The notes under the pieces: model-generated | The model's database searches: none | Told to the model about the DNA's origin: nothing | The model's input: only the letters and a program-made list of their open reading frames with translations | Part shown: one piece after another, positions 1 through 10,144 of the stretch | Position numbering within the stretch: the first letter of the stretch is position 1 | Layout: each line of letters opens with the position of its first letter | Translations under genes and position numbers: made by a program | NCBI GenBank assembly: GCA_031769625.1 | Contig: JAUIMM010000126.1 | Coordinates: 6,658,001 to 6,722,000, forward strand | Reading direction: 5' to 3' | DNA length: 64,000 nucleotides | Source of the DNA: Taudactylus pleione | Lineage: Eukaryota; Chordata; Amphibia; Anura; Myobatrachidae

Positions 1-543
1 ACAGAAAATTTTGTGCGGAAGCGAATTTGTGTATTACCATACACTGGACTGTTGTTTGGATTTCGGATCATAATGATGAATCCACGATTTGTCACATGTC
101 ACAATCAATGTCCAGAAATTGAGTATCCTCTCTGACATTCAACTGGTGTTCTTTCATGATTCAACACGTAGCCACATCTGCTCTTCTGTTAGATTTCTGT
201 GTACCTATCTGGCACACACGCGATGCATTTTCAGTTCCTTTGTCACAATATGCTGAACCAGTTCGAATGAGATGCCAAATGAAGTCAAAAATTCACCTAC
301 TGTAAAGTTAACCTTCTGTCATTTTGCAACATCTCCATAGCTTTGGCAAAGTTGACATCTGTAACCATGGTGGATGGTTTCCCAGAATGAGCTATGTCAG
401 TCATTCGCATATTACCCTCTTTGAATTGCTTCCACCACCGAAATATAACTTTTCATGAGTTTAATTTCCACTCCAAGTTTAACACAACTATCAATCACAC
501 ATCTCTGACATAATCTCACAGAAACGTCTTCCTCATCTGTCAT
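1..543 (-). pseudogene. mariner-like transposase, N-terminal and first catalytic part (truncated by window edge)
   Basis: Read on the minus strand from an ATG at 541-543, the translation follows a mariner (IS630/Tc1 superfamily) transposase. It has an N-terminal helix-turn-helix-like part, a linker resembling SGKPSTMVTDVN near 340-400, a stretch resembling LKMHRVCAR near 215-240, and a catalytic-region block TCDKSWIHHYDPKSKQQ near 45-100 that includes a conserved Asp. Such proteins cut and paste their element at TA sites in the nucleus. The frame is broken by several stops and frameshifts, for example near 170 and 420, so it is a dead copy. The remaining catalytic residues lie beyond the left edge. 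It could belong to a mariner-related subgroup rather than canonical mariner; family level is fairly sure. Confidence 0.8.
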
Positions 544-705
544 GATGAAACATACGAAGATCTTCCACTCGCTGTTACCAAACAAAGAAGACTACAGCAG
601 TCCAACTGCAGGTTCAGACTTCACAATAACCAGCATAGCATTACCACGTCTACCGATGGGACAGAAAAACAGAGGCAGTCTCATTATTTTTAAAATCAGC
701 CCTCG
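544..705 (-). mobile_element. mariner-like element: 5' leader and terminal inverted repeat
   Basis: Upstream of the transposase start the sequence continues to a probable outer end at 705. On the minus strand the end reads CGAGGGCTGATTTTAAAA and is followed outward by TA (706-707), the expected target duplication. The matching 3' end is outside the window, so the boundary rests on one side only. Confidence 0.55.
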
Positions 706-707
706 TA

Positions 708-2030
708 TATGTGTGTCCAAATGGGATATTATATTTTAGAATGGTTTAAAAGACTGAATGGAAAAAATAGCAGAACATTTGACAATATAAGATATGAGTG
801 TGTGTGAAGGCAATAACCAGACGCAAGATACAAATTTCTGTAGGTAAAATGCATTGTAATGGTCCAGAAAGAATTGGAGGATGTAGGTAAAATCCATCAA
901 TGTATCATAGGGAATGGTATCTTATCCTAGATACTCTCCATAGCCATCTCGTAAAGAGATGGAGTAATTCTGTTAATTCAGACAGTCTTGTAGAATGTCA
1001 GCTGCAAGACTCTGTGGGGTATATTTACTAAAGTGAGAGCTTTTAGAAATGGAGATGTTGCCCATAGCAACCAATGAGATTCTATTTAACATTTAACTAG
1101 CATCTTCTAGAAGATAATAGCAGTGTGTGCAAGCACAGTCTCGCAATGTATAATGACAACAGTGGTAAAATAAACAGACATTTCAACCAAAAGCTATTGT
1201 TTTCTTATATAAGATAGACATATGGAAATAGCTTTTAACCCTTCTCTAAGCTTTACATTGTTGCATGTAAAAAATAAACTAATTATCTCAATTATCTATC
1301 CTTTTTTGCTTTAAATATAATGAGGGGCTATATGCTTCCCTATCGATTTCTGTAAAGAACAATCTTCATTTTAATTTTGACAAATTCTAAATGTACCTCA
1401 GTTCCAATTCTTAATTTTGAGAACATTGTTATTGCTTTGGAATATGTGTTAGAATGTGTTTATGCATGCTTATTATATATGGACAGCTTTTTATGTGCAT
1501 ATCCTTTGAATTGATCTGTTGACTACTTTCTGCTTTAAAAAGCAGTACCAAAGAGAACAGAGATGAAAGGAAGAAAAGTGAAATAAAATTGCCTGAGTAT
1601 AATAGAACCTCTATTTAAAGATCCTTCTATTAGAGGTTAAAAGTACAGACATTTGCTTCAAATACTTATTTTGCTTTTTTCAGCTAGGCACAGGAACAAT
1701 GTTCTTTTATGTTGTCCTTTAGGGTGTTTTCAAGCATATCTTAATTTAGTATATTTTATTTTTCGTTATATTTGAAGCAATTGTTTACTTATATTTACAA
1801 AGAATTTTGTTTTGCACAACCACAAATTTTAGTTGATTTATTAGCCACTGCTCTTTGGAATCTATTTTCTGAGTAATAGCACAAGGATATAAACACAATG
1901 ATGTTGCATAACTCCTGATTTCAAGAATATTCAGCATGACAACTCATCACTGGTTTTGTACCTTACTTTTTGTATTTATAATATATTTATTCCTACTCGT
2001 GGTAAAACTTAATATCAATAATATGAGTTA
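708..2030. other. AT-rich intergenic stretch, no gene seen
   Basis: AT-rich sequence with no convincing coding region on either strand. The only recognisable item is the partial MITE near 1015-1130, listed separately. Confidence 0.6.
1015..1130. repeat. half copy of a palindromic MITE
   Basis: The sequence TATTTACTAAAGTGAGAGC followed by a GTTGCCCATAGCAACCAAT-like block closely matches the left arm of the complete palindromic MITE at 15464-15650. The right arm is absent, so this is a truncated copy. Confidence 0.7.
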
Positions 2031-2400
2031 TGGTATGACATACCTTTGTTAACTCCTTTTCTTCGAGGTCCATGGGGTCCACAGCCATCACATTGGGGTT
2101 TATGGATTCATCCAGGCACCAAACAGTTAATGGAAGCTCTCAGCTCCCAGGATGCACTAGGTCCTCCCCCATATACCCCGCCCCTGGTCACGGGGCATCA
2201 GTTTGTCACAAAGCCCACCACAAGAAGGCAAAAAAAAGGTAAGAAGGAAGGAAACATGTTCTCTAGACATTATCTCACAACGAGGGAAACACTTAAGAGA
2301 TACAACAAAACTACCCATTAACACTAGGTGCATTAGGGTGGATGTCATGTGGACCCCATGGACCTCGAAGAAAAGGAGTTAACAAAAGTATGTCATACCA
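2031..2400. mobile_element. small inverted-repeat element derived from a DIRS terminal repeat
   Basis: Arms of about 53 bp (2031-2083 and 2348-2400) are inverted copies with about one mismatch; both contain the DIRS end core GGTCCATGGGGTCCAC. Inside the left arm, 2069-2235 is homologous in reverse to the right terminal repeat of the adjacent DIRS copy (about 7610-7784), including the ATGGATTCATCCAGGCACC block. It is therefore a terminal-repeat fragment closed by an inverted copy of its own end. It sits directly against the left end of the DIRS element. It may be a solo or rearranged end from an earlier insertion, or a small non-autonomous derivative. Confidence 0.7.
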
Positions 2401-2408
2401 TTACTCCT

Positions 2409-2456
2409 ATTTTCTTCTTCGGGGTCCATGGGGTCCACAGCCATCACATTGGGGAT
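2409..2456. repeat. DIRS left inverted terminal repeat
   Basis: Matches the reverse complement of 7737-7784 almost exactly through the CACAGCCATCACATTGGGG block, then diverges from the right repeat (ATATACCCAATC here versus TTTATGGATTC there). Confidence 0.8.
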
Positions 2457-2559
2457 ATACCCAATCAGTACGCCTAAGGGTGGGAACGCTCCTGTGTCTC
2501 GGAAGAAAGGAGGATCCTGCACCCAAAGGATGCATCCTGAGAGGCAAAGGTGTCAAATG

Positions 2560-3620
2560 CATAATATTTTATAAAGGTGTGGACAGACGACCACGTGGCT
2601 GCATTACACAATTGTTCCACAGATGCGCCCTAGCGGTCTGCCCATGAAGGACCCACAGACCGCGTGGAATGTGCTCTGATCAAGTCTGGCACCCTACAAC
2701 CCACCTCAGTATATGCCTGTGATATGGTCATACGAAGCCATCTTGCTTAAGTCTGCTTATTGGCTGGCCATCCCCGCTTATGGCAGCCATAAAGAGCAAA
2801 AAGAGAATCAGACTTCCTCAACTTGCTGGTGCGCTCCACGTAAATAGGTAAAGCACGGACAACATCCAGGGAAGCCTCACCTTATGACAGCCCTGACACA
2901 TGAAAAGCTGGGACCACAATTTCTTTGTTTATATGAAATCGTGATACTACCTTAGGGAGATATCCTGCTCAGGTCTGCAGCACCACTCTACCCTAATGGA
3001 AAACCAGAAAAGGAGAGCGAACTGACAAGGATGCCAGGTCGGACACCCTACGAGCAGAAGCAATGGCCAAAAAAAAAATTGTTTTTGCTGTTAACCATTT
3101 GAGATCTACCAACTCCAATGGCTCAAAGGGGGAAGCCTCTAAAGCTTTAAGAACTAAAGACAGGTCCCATGGTGCTACTGGAGGAACAAACGGAGGCTAC
3201 ACCATCAAAACCCCCTGAAAAAAGGTTTTTACATCAGGCAACGAAGCAACCCTATGCTGCAACCAAACTCCAAGCGCAGAAGCCTGCACTCTTAGGGAGG
3301 CCAGGCGAAGACCGCGTTCTAACCCTGACTAGAAAAAAGCAAGTACACGGGAGATCCTAAACACACTAGGAGCATATTTTCTCAGTTTACACCACTGAAA
3401 AAAAAGCACACCATACCCTATAGTAAACCTGGGCTGAAGAAGGCTTTCGTGCCCTCAGCATGGTCTTTACAACTGGCTCTGACAACCCTTTGGCTCTTAA
3501 CACGCAGGCCTCAAGAGCCATGCTGTCAAAGCTAACTGAGGGAGATCCAGATACCAGTAGGGACCCTGAGAGGAAGTGGCCAAGGCATGTCCACTGAGAG
3601 GTTTTGCAGATCAGTGAATC
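2560..3620 (-). pseudogene. DIRS tyrosine recombinase (YR), broken
   Basis: The conserved fragments appear in order on the minus strand after joining frames by eye. PWDLSLVLKALEASPFEPLE lies near 3105-3170. A segment with the first catalytic Arg (ASARRVSDLASLS) lies near 3025-3068. The HxxR motif (AHSTR) lies near 2660-2674. The C-terminal Tyr region (TFIKYYAFDTFA) lies near 2545-2580. These correspond to the R-H-R-Y residues of phage-integrase-type recombinases, which in DIRS elements insert the circular cDNA. Several stops and frameshifts interrupt it, so no single long frame remains. The set of motifs and the position next to RNase H and the left terminal repeat make the family call firm. 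Confidence 0.8.
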
Positions 3621-5160
3621 AATGGTGCCTGGGCCAAGCAGGGGCTATCAATATCACCATGGTGTCTTCTTGTTTGAGTTTTCTGACCACCCTGGGAAGA
3701 AGAGCTAGAGGCAGAAATAGATACACCAGCCCGATCTTCCACCTTACTGACAATGCATCCGTGAAGTCTGCCCGTGGGTCCCTGATCCTGGACCCATACC
3801 TGGGGACCTTGTGGTTGCGATTTGAGGCCATAAGGTCTATCTATGGAAGACCCCATCTGTCCACCAAGACCTGAAATACCTGCAGGTGGAGAACCCACTC
3901 CCCCATGTCTATGTCCTGCCAACTTAGAAAGTCTGCCTCCACAATTTGTACCCCTGGTACAAAAACTGCCATTATCGCAGGAAGATGATGTTCTGCCCAT
4001 ACTAGGATCCTTGACACTTCTGCCATGGCTCCCCGACTTCGGGTGCCTCCCTGCCAATTTAGGTAAGCTACCGTGGTAACATTGTCGGACTGTACTTGCA
4101 CCGGACTGCAGTGCACAAGATCCTGGGCTTGTACCAATGCCCAGAAAACTGCCCTCAGTTCCAGTACATTTATGGGTAGACAACTTTCTGCCCTTGTCCA
4201 TCTTCCCTGGAAGACATGCGGGCCTAACACTGCTCCCCAACCCCGAAGACTGGCATCGGTGGAGAGGAGAGTCCAATCCGATATCCAAAACGGCCGACCC
4301 TGGTTGAGGTGGTCCATAGCTACCAGGACAGGGACAACCTGACCTCTGGGGAGAGGTAGATCTTCTGAGATTTTATCGACCGATAATCCTTGTTCCAACG
4401 TGAGAGAACCCACTGTTGCAACGGCCGGGAGTGGAACTGTGCATATTGCACCATGCTGAAGGTGTATACCATTGACCCCAGCACTCGCATGGCTGCATGC
4501 ACTGATACTTGCCTGTTGTGTAAAAGATTGCATATGCGCCCCTGTAGGACTGCAATCTTCTCTTCCGGTAAATACAATCTCTGCTTTACCAAGTCCAGTC
4601 GTGCTCCTAAGTGCACCAACTGTTGTGCTGGTTGAAAGAAGGATATCTTCCAGTTCACAATCCAACTGTGCCTCTGCAAACAAGAGATTGCCATCTCGAG
4701 ATGCCTCATCAACTCCTGCGGAGACTGCCTTAGCAGAAGGAGATCGTCTAAGTAGGGCAAAACTCTGATGCCCTGGCGTCTGAGGGCTACCATTATCCCA
4801 GCCATGTCTTTGGTAAAAACCTGGGGGGCTGTGGAAAGGCCAAACAGTAATGCCTGAAACTGAAAATGGTCCTGCCCTACTGCAAACCGCAGAAACTGTT
4901 GATGGGATACCACAATGGGAACATGTAAATAAGCGTCTAGAATATCGAGGGATACCATGAAGTTCCCCGGTTCCAAGGCTAATACTCTTGACTTCAGGGT
5001 CTCCATATGAAACCTGGGTATGAAACCTGAACGTATTGAGGTCCCTTAAATTTAGAATTGGTCAGAAAGACCCATTTGGCTTCCGAACCAGAAACAGGTT
5101 GGAGTAAAACCCCTTTTGAACCTGTTCCTGTGGCACTCGGACAATCACCCCTGTCTTCAA
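3611..5160 (-). pseudogene. DIRS reverse transcriptase and RNase H, broken
   Basis: The RT part starts near 5160 (a PKPNGS-like block in a shifted frame). It continues in the frame 5006-4320 with DAYLHVPI, LRFAVG, FGLSTAPQVFTK and the catalytic box YLDD within LPYLDDLLLL. The RNase H part overlaps in another frame (4683-3841) with STDASLRGWGA, the LELRAV motif, VQSDNVTTVAYLN and a VPGVQIVEADFLS-like end. A further shifted frame (3831-3619) holds the typical downstream block MASNRNHKVPRYGSRIRDP. In DIRS elements this polyprotein copies the RNA into DNA and removes the RNA strand. Three or more frameshifts separate the parts, so the copy cannot make the enzyme. Confidence 0.9.
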
Positions 5161-5381
5161 CAGGGAGTGAACAGCTTGCTGTATAGCCAATGCTGTCACT
5201 GACCCCACAGGCAGGGGTACGGAAAAAAACCTTTTGGGGTGGACTTTTCCAAAATGTTAGGGCATAACCCTGGGAAACTATTTCCTGAACCCAGGTATCT
5301 GTTGTTGTGAGATGCCAGATGTTTGATAACTGAAGAAGTTGGCCTCCTACCCTGGGATCCCCCAGGGGGAGGCCCGTCCCA

Positions 5382-6771
5382 TCAGGCCACGGGTTTATCC
5401 TGTGGCTTGGAACCCTGGCGTTTGGTTTGCCAGGGATTTTTAGGTGATGGCTTTCTACCAACACTTGCTCTACCAAAAGGCTGCCCTCTGACCTTCCCCT
5501 GAGGCCGAAAGGTACGAAAGGAAGAAGACCTTTGTCTAGACCCTGATGCTGAGGGTAACCCTGCAGCCTTAGAGGCTGCCACCAAGGCTACAATTTTGTC
5601 CAATTCCTAACCGAAAAGGACTCCACCTGTGAAGGGTAGAGACTCTAAGGCCCTCTTGGATCCTGAATCAGCCTTCCAATCCCTTAACCATAATGCTCTA
5701 CGAGTGGCCATAGAGGCTGCTGAAGCTCTGGCGGACAATATTCCTGCATCTAGAGCTGCCTTTCCAAGGTAAGAAGAAGCCTTCTTCACATAGGAAACTA
5801 TATCCTGCTGTTCTTTGGACAACTCAGGCAAGGACTCAGCCAAAGCCTTCATCCATTCTTCTATGGCTCTAGCTACCCAGGCTGTAGCCATTGCCGGCCG
5901 GGTAGCTGCCCCTGAGATTGAAAAAATCATCTTAAGGCAACCCTCCAGCCTCCTATCAGTAGGATGTTTAAGGGAACAGGCTGAAGGTACTGGTAAAGTG
6001 GAAGACTTCATTAAATGTACCACATGTGTATCCACTAATGGTGGAACCTCCCATTTAGAACACTGCTGAGAAGAAAACGGATATAAATCTTTTAGCCACA
6101 TGGAACCTCTTGTCCGGAGCCTTCCAAGCTTCGCCCAAAAGTTCCAATAAATGCTCCGACCCGGGAAACTCCGCTTTGACCACCAGAGCCTTCTAATGTA
6201 TAGGCTCTGCCTCCTCAATATTCAAAACCGCTTTGACCACCCTAATTCAGAATGGGACATCAGCCACTGGGAAAAGATCCCCCTCTTCTGTGGAGAAAGA
6301 TCCCTGAGAGGATACTTCATCCTCCTCAGAAGACAAATCAGAATCTGTGTCCTGACTTGCCTGCATAGCCAAACGCCTTCTAGCTTTTAGCTGTACAGGT
6401 TTGGCTATCTGAGGCAGCTGCTGAAAAGTCAAAGACGACGAAGGGCCTGCTTGCCCATGCGCATACGTATCCATCCAAGATGGCAACATAGGAGGCATAA
6501 ATACAGCTGGCTGCAATTGCTGCTGAACTTTCATCTCCAGAGCAGCTGGAACTGCCAATCTTTCGGCCACCTGGGCCATGATCTAGGAAAAAGCAGCCCA
6601 AGGGGGTTCCTGACCTGATGGTGGCAAATTTGACTGCTGTGGAGACTCTCTAAAACAGCGAACACATAAGCCATTTTGCACAAAGTCCTGAGAGGACAAA
6701 CCTGCCTTACAGGCTACACATGATATCAAAAGAGGGGCCTCAGCCACCTGCCTTTCAGAATCTTTTGACAT
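5382..6771 (-). pseudogene. DIRS gag-like region, broken into several frames
   Basis: Four minus-strand frames follow each other with small shifts: 6771-6583, 6579-6247, 6218-5607 and 5603-5382. The first begins MSKDSERQVAEAPLL and has a C-x2-C ... C-x2-C cysteine cluster (CVACKAG, CVRCF), plausibly a zinc-binding N-terminus. The third contains an alanine-rich helical segment. The fourth is Ser/Arg-rich. Position and size match the gag gene of vertebrate DIRS1 elements, thought to encode a structural RNA-binding protein. The assignment is mainly by position, since DIRS gag is poorly conserved. Confidence 0.65.
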
Positions 6772-6789
6772 ATTTTAAAGTCTAAATTC

Positions 6790-6811
6790 TATATATATAT
6801 ATATATATATG
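6790..6811. repeat. (TA)n microsatellite
   Basis: About eleven TA repeats in the leader of the DIRS element. Confidence 0.9.
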
Positions 6812-7599
6812 TGACCACACCCCACACACCAGCTGCAGGGAAAGAAACAGTAATGAAATGTAAGCAGTACATACACACAGTTTCACACATCACAAACAAT
6901 GCATATATACTTAGCAGAGTCTATGCAATTTGTTTAGGCTCCCATGCACTATAATTAGCAAAGCCTAGTAGCATATATGGAGCTTCTGTATAAATGATCC
7001 CAAAGGAGAAGTATACAGGGAGACTGACCCAATGCTTCCTGAGCAACAGCCATAGAGAGCACTGAGTGTGGTCTGTAGCTGACTCAAATAGGAAGCTGGG
7101 TGGAGCAACCCAAAAGCGGGACCTCAGGAGGGCTGTAGTTCGGGTTGGGGGAGGGGCCACCGGGGAAGCATACCTCCCCTATGCTGCATGGACCACCCGG
7201 CAACTGACATGGCCGCTGCCATACTTCCCCCCGACTGCCAGATGTTACATCCCGGTGGTCCTGTAAAAGCAGACCCAGGTAGACTGGCTGCCCACACAGC
7301 AGTCCCCTGGCCAGTTGCTATGCCGGAGGACGGACCGCTCATGACCGTGGTGTCAGCGGCCGCCCACAGTCCTACTCACCTGCATCCCCATCCCGGACGC
7401 GGTCCAGAGTCTAAACCCCTGCCGAAAGCACTAGCCAAGACTAGCATTGCGGCGCCGGCGGGGGTAGATGAAGCAGGGATCCATGAATCTATTGACGCAT
7501 GGTTCCACCAGGGAACACGTGCCGCCTGCTTTAAAGTAAATAATAATAATAAAACAAAAAAATAAAACTTGGTCTTAGGGACTGCTCCAGCAGTTCCAC
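6812..7599. other. DIRS 5' leader, no gene seen
   Basis: Region between the gag-like start and the right terminal repeat. It is GC-richer toward 7130-7480. Short frames on both strands show no recognisable domain. It presumably holds the promoter and leader of the element. Confidence 0.5.
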
Positions 7600-7784
7600 T
7601 GTTAGTGTGGTGCCTTCTTACACCAAACAGAACAACTGGCGCCCTGTGACCAGGGGCGGGGTATATGGGGGAGGACCTAGTGCATCCTGGGAGCTGAGAG
7701 CTTGGATTAACTGTTTGGTGCCTGGATGAATCCATAAACCCCAATGTGATGGCTGTGGACCCCATGGACCCCGAAGAAGAAAAT
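7600..7784. repeat. DIRS right inverted terminal repeat
   Basis: Reverse complement matches both the left end (2409-2456) and the longer terminal-repeat copy at 2069-2235. The outer end reads CCCCGAAGAAGAAAAT. Confidence 0.85.
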
Positions 7785-8040
7785 TAAATTTATGTACTTG
7801 TAAGTAGGATGATTTACATTACCACCCATCTGATATTTCTGCAACCAAACAAATTCCCTTGTAGATTAACTTCTAAAACAATTTTTCATCAAGCAATGAA
7901 AAACAGTGAATGATTTTATTATTTATGGCTTGCAGAGTGCTGAATTTATTGCAAAAGTATCACAGGAGGATGTAGCATTTTTTTAATTAATATATGGTAG
8001 AGCAGCACCACTTCATATGTTTATGGTAACCCCTTGTAAT

Positions 8041-8195
8041 GGTTTGGGTATGATATGTCAACATTCATCATGTCATCATGAAAATGTCAACAGTCATAAT
8101 GTTGACATAGTCATAATGTTGATGTTGACCATATTGACAATCATCATGTAGAGATTGATGAAATGTTGACATGTTAGAATGTCAACATGTCGACC
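8041..8195. repeat. degenerate short repeat rich in TGTTGACAT / ATGTCAACA
   Basis: Many alternating, partly palindromic copies of ATGTCAACAT-like and CATAATGTTGAC-like words. The unit is too irregular to fix a period. It adjoins a GC-richer block (8196-8400) that has a CCTAACCCTCCTACTAGTGC stretch and may be the rest of the same interspersed repeat. Confidence 0.6.
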
Positions 8196-8452
8196 CTGGT
8201 GGCCCAGCAAAGGCTTAGCTGCTCGCGATGGCTGCAGCAGCTTCAGCTGTGTCTTCTGGGTCCCAGCGGTAATGTAACTTCCAGGTCAGACCTCCGATCC
8301 TCAGGTGTTCCAGTGAGTATTTCTCTGCTAATGTTAATCTCTACCCCTAACCCTCCTACTAGTGCCTAACCCTATCCTCCCCCCTTCAGGTTCCATTTGT
8401 GGTGGATAGACAGAGCAAATTTATGGTAAAACATGAGATAAAGGCCCTGATT

Positions 8453-8877
8453 CAACAAGGATTGCAATTCTGCTAATACGCACACAACACAGTTGCTAAT
8501 ATCAGCAGTGGTATGTAAATGATTGCATTCACATTGTGATCGCAACCTAACATAAGGACACCCACTTCCCCTTACTCACATTCATATACTTTGGCAACAT
8601 AGCAAAATAATCAGTAATATCTATTTATGCACGCCCCTGCACAGCCATTAAAACACACTGGCACACCTGCATTTGGCCGACCACCTCCCCATTACCACCC
8701 AAAAATGGCACTTCCTGTCAATCACTCTTCAATGGATCTGCATTACCAATGCGATAGCAGTTCCGATCGCAGCAGCTGGTTTTCGCATGAGCACTGCAAT
8801 GCATATGCATGTGCAGTGCAAAACAATCGACCGATTGCGTGCGTATTAACAACTGCGATCTTTACTGAATCAAGACC
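8453..8877. mobile_element. Harbinger-type MITE, 425 bp, target duplication AAA
   Basis: Ends GGCCCTGATTCA and (inverted) GGTCTTGATTCA flanked by AAA on both sides. The ends resemble those of the complete Harbinger element at 40113-47533. The interior has TGCATATGCATGTGCAG-like subterminal words and no coding capacity. Confidence 0.75.
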
Positions 8878-8880
8878 AAA

Positions 8881-10136
8881 GTAGACTAGAGATAAAATGT
8901 GAAATGGTTGCTTATTCCTAGGAATGGGATTTGCTGAATTGATATGTAAAGTGTTAGAGTACTAGTACTCAGGGGAAAAACACTTGTCTGGGGCAGCTAT
9001 CAGAGACACACCACATCCAGCTGAGTTGCTTTGTCCTGACAGGAGGTAGATGATTTGTAACAGATGAAGCTATAGTTTATGGATAGAGAATGTAGAATAG
9101 TGAAGAATGAAACTGAAGATGATGATTAGCCAAACACAACAAAACTCTATGAAGCAACAACATAAGCATGCAAATCCAAACTCAAGTTCAACAGGAGTGG
9201 TGCTTCCTGTTATTCTGGGATTGTTTGATACATTCTCCTGTAAAAAAAAAGAGCTATATATAATTGTTGCTTTTATGTAAAAGAATATACAGTAAATAAA
9301 TATTGCATGCCAAAAGCTTATACTCTGTATTTTGGTTAACTAGCTGAAAGAACATATCATTGCAAAACATATATTTACATTTTTTATCATCCACAGATCC
9401 TGCACATGAAGAATTTTCTGTGGTCCTTGGTGTTTGCGAGCAGTTATCAGTCAGAAATTTGTCATATGCTGCACTCTGTTTACACCAGATACACCTATAC
9501 ATTATGTGTTGATGAGATGTATGTTTATGTGATGTATGCCAGTTGCAAATATGACACATAAGAGACCACTGCAGAGCTGAAGACATCTTCAGATGTGTCC
9601 GACTCAACATGAGCATGCAAGTGTGACCTTTTACGTGATTGAGCATACCTTTCATTTCTTCTTTATTTGTATGTTTTTTTAAACAGTGAATGAATGGCAA
9701 ATTCTTCTGCTACTTTTATTTAAATCTGGTTTACTTAAGGTAATATGACAGCAAGAGCTCCTTGTTTTTAAAATCCAATTATTTCATAATTGCAGGCTGT
9801 GCTTTATCTCTCAATCACTCTTTAGTGTAGTAAGCTATGTTCTGTGGAGCACTTTAATTTCTCTGTCGGTGATACTTTATAGGAATTAAGTTATGTGCTG
9901 GTCTAAATGCCAGTATTACATAGGAATCACACAGGTGCTGAAGTGACTGTCACTCTGGTGGTGCAGCAAATTATGTCTGTATTCAGTTTTTAAATACAAG
10001 AATAACATAACGATCCACATCAATAATGTATAATGAAAAGCAGTTACTGAAGTACGCATTCTACTCCTTTCTTTTGAAACTTTACACAAAGTTTCTTTCT
10101 GCTTTCTTTAAACTTTTTCAAACTATTTCTACATAA
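8881..10136. other. AT-rich stretch with one uncharacterised frame
   Basis: No element ends are recognised. A 148-codon minus-strand frame at 9254-9700 contains several Cys and His residues (CHICNWHTSHKH, RCIWC) but matches no family I know. It has no visible promoter or repeat context, and chance cannot be excluded. The last part (about 10030-10136) belongs to an interspersed repeat also present at about 18580-18790. Confidence 0.4.
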
Positions 10137-10144
10137 CTAATCAT

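Larger units (their letters stand above)
2409..7784 (-). mobile_element. DIRS1-like tyrosine-recombinase retrotransposon, near full length, decayed
   Basis: The element is bounded by inverted terminal repeats: left 2409-2456 begins TTTTCTTCTTCGGGGTCC, and right about 7600-7784 is its reverse complement. Read on the minus strand, it has a leader (7600-6772), gag-like frames (6771-5382), reverse transcriptase and RNase H (about 5160-3611) and a tyrosine recombinase (about 3620-2560). This gene order and the use of inverted rather than direct terminal repeats are typical of DIRS1 elements. They replicate through a circular intermediate and integrate by a recombinase, without an integrase or the usual target duplication. 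Stops and frameshifts in all parts indicate that it is inactive. The inner sequences of the two terminal repeats differ, with the left homology much shorter than the right. Confidence 0.9.

Noticed and set aside
3587..6069. Plus-strand frames across the DIRS element
   Set aside because: Shadows of the minus-strand gag and RT/RNase H; no independent motif.
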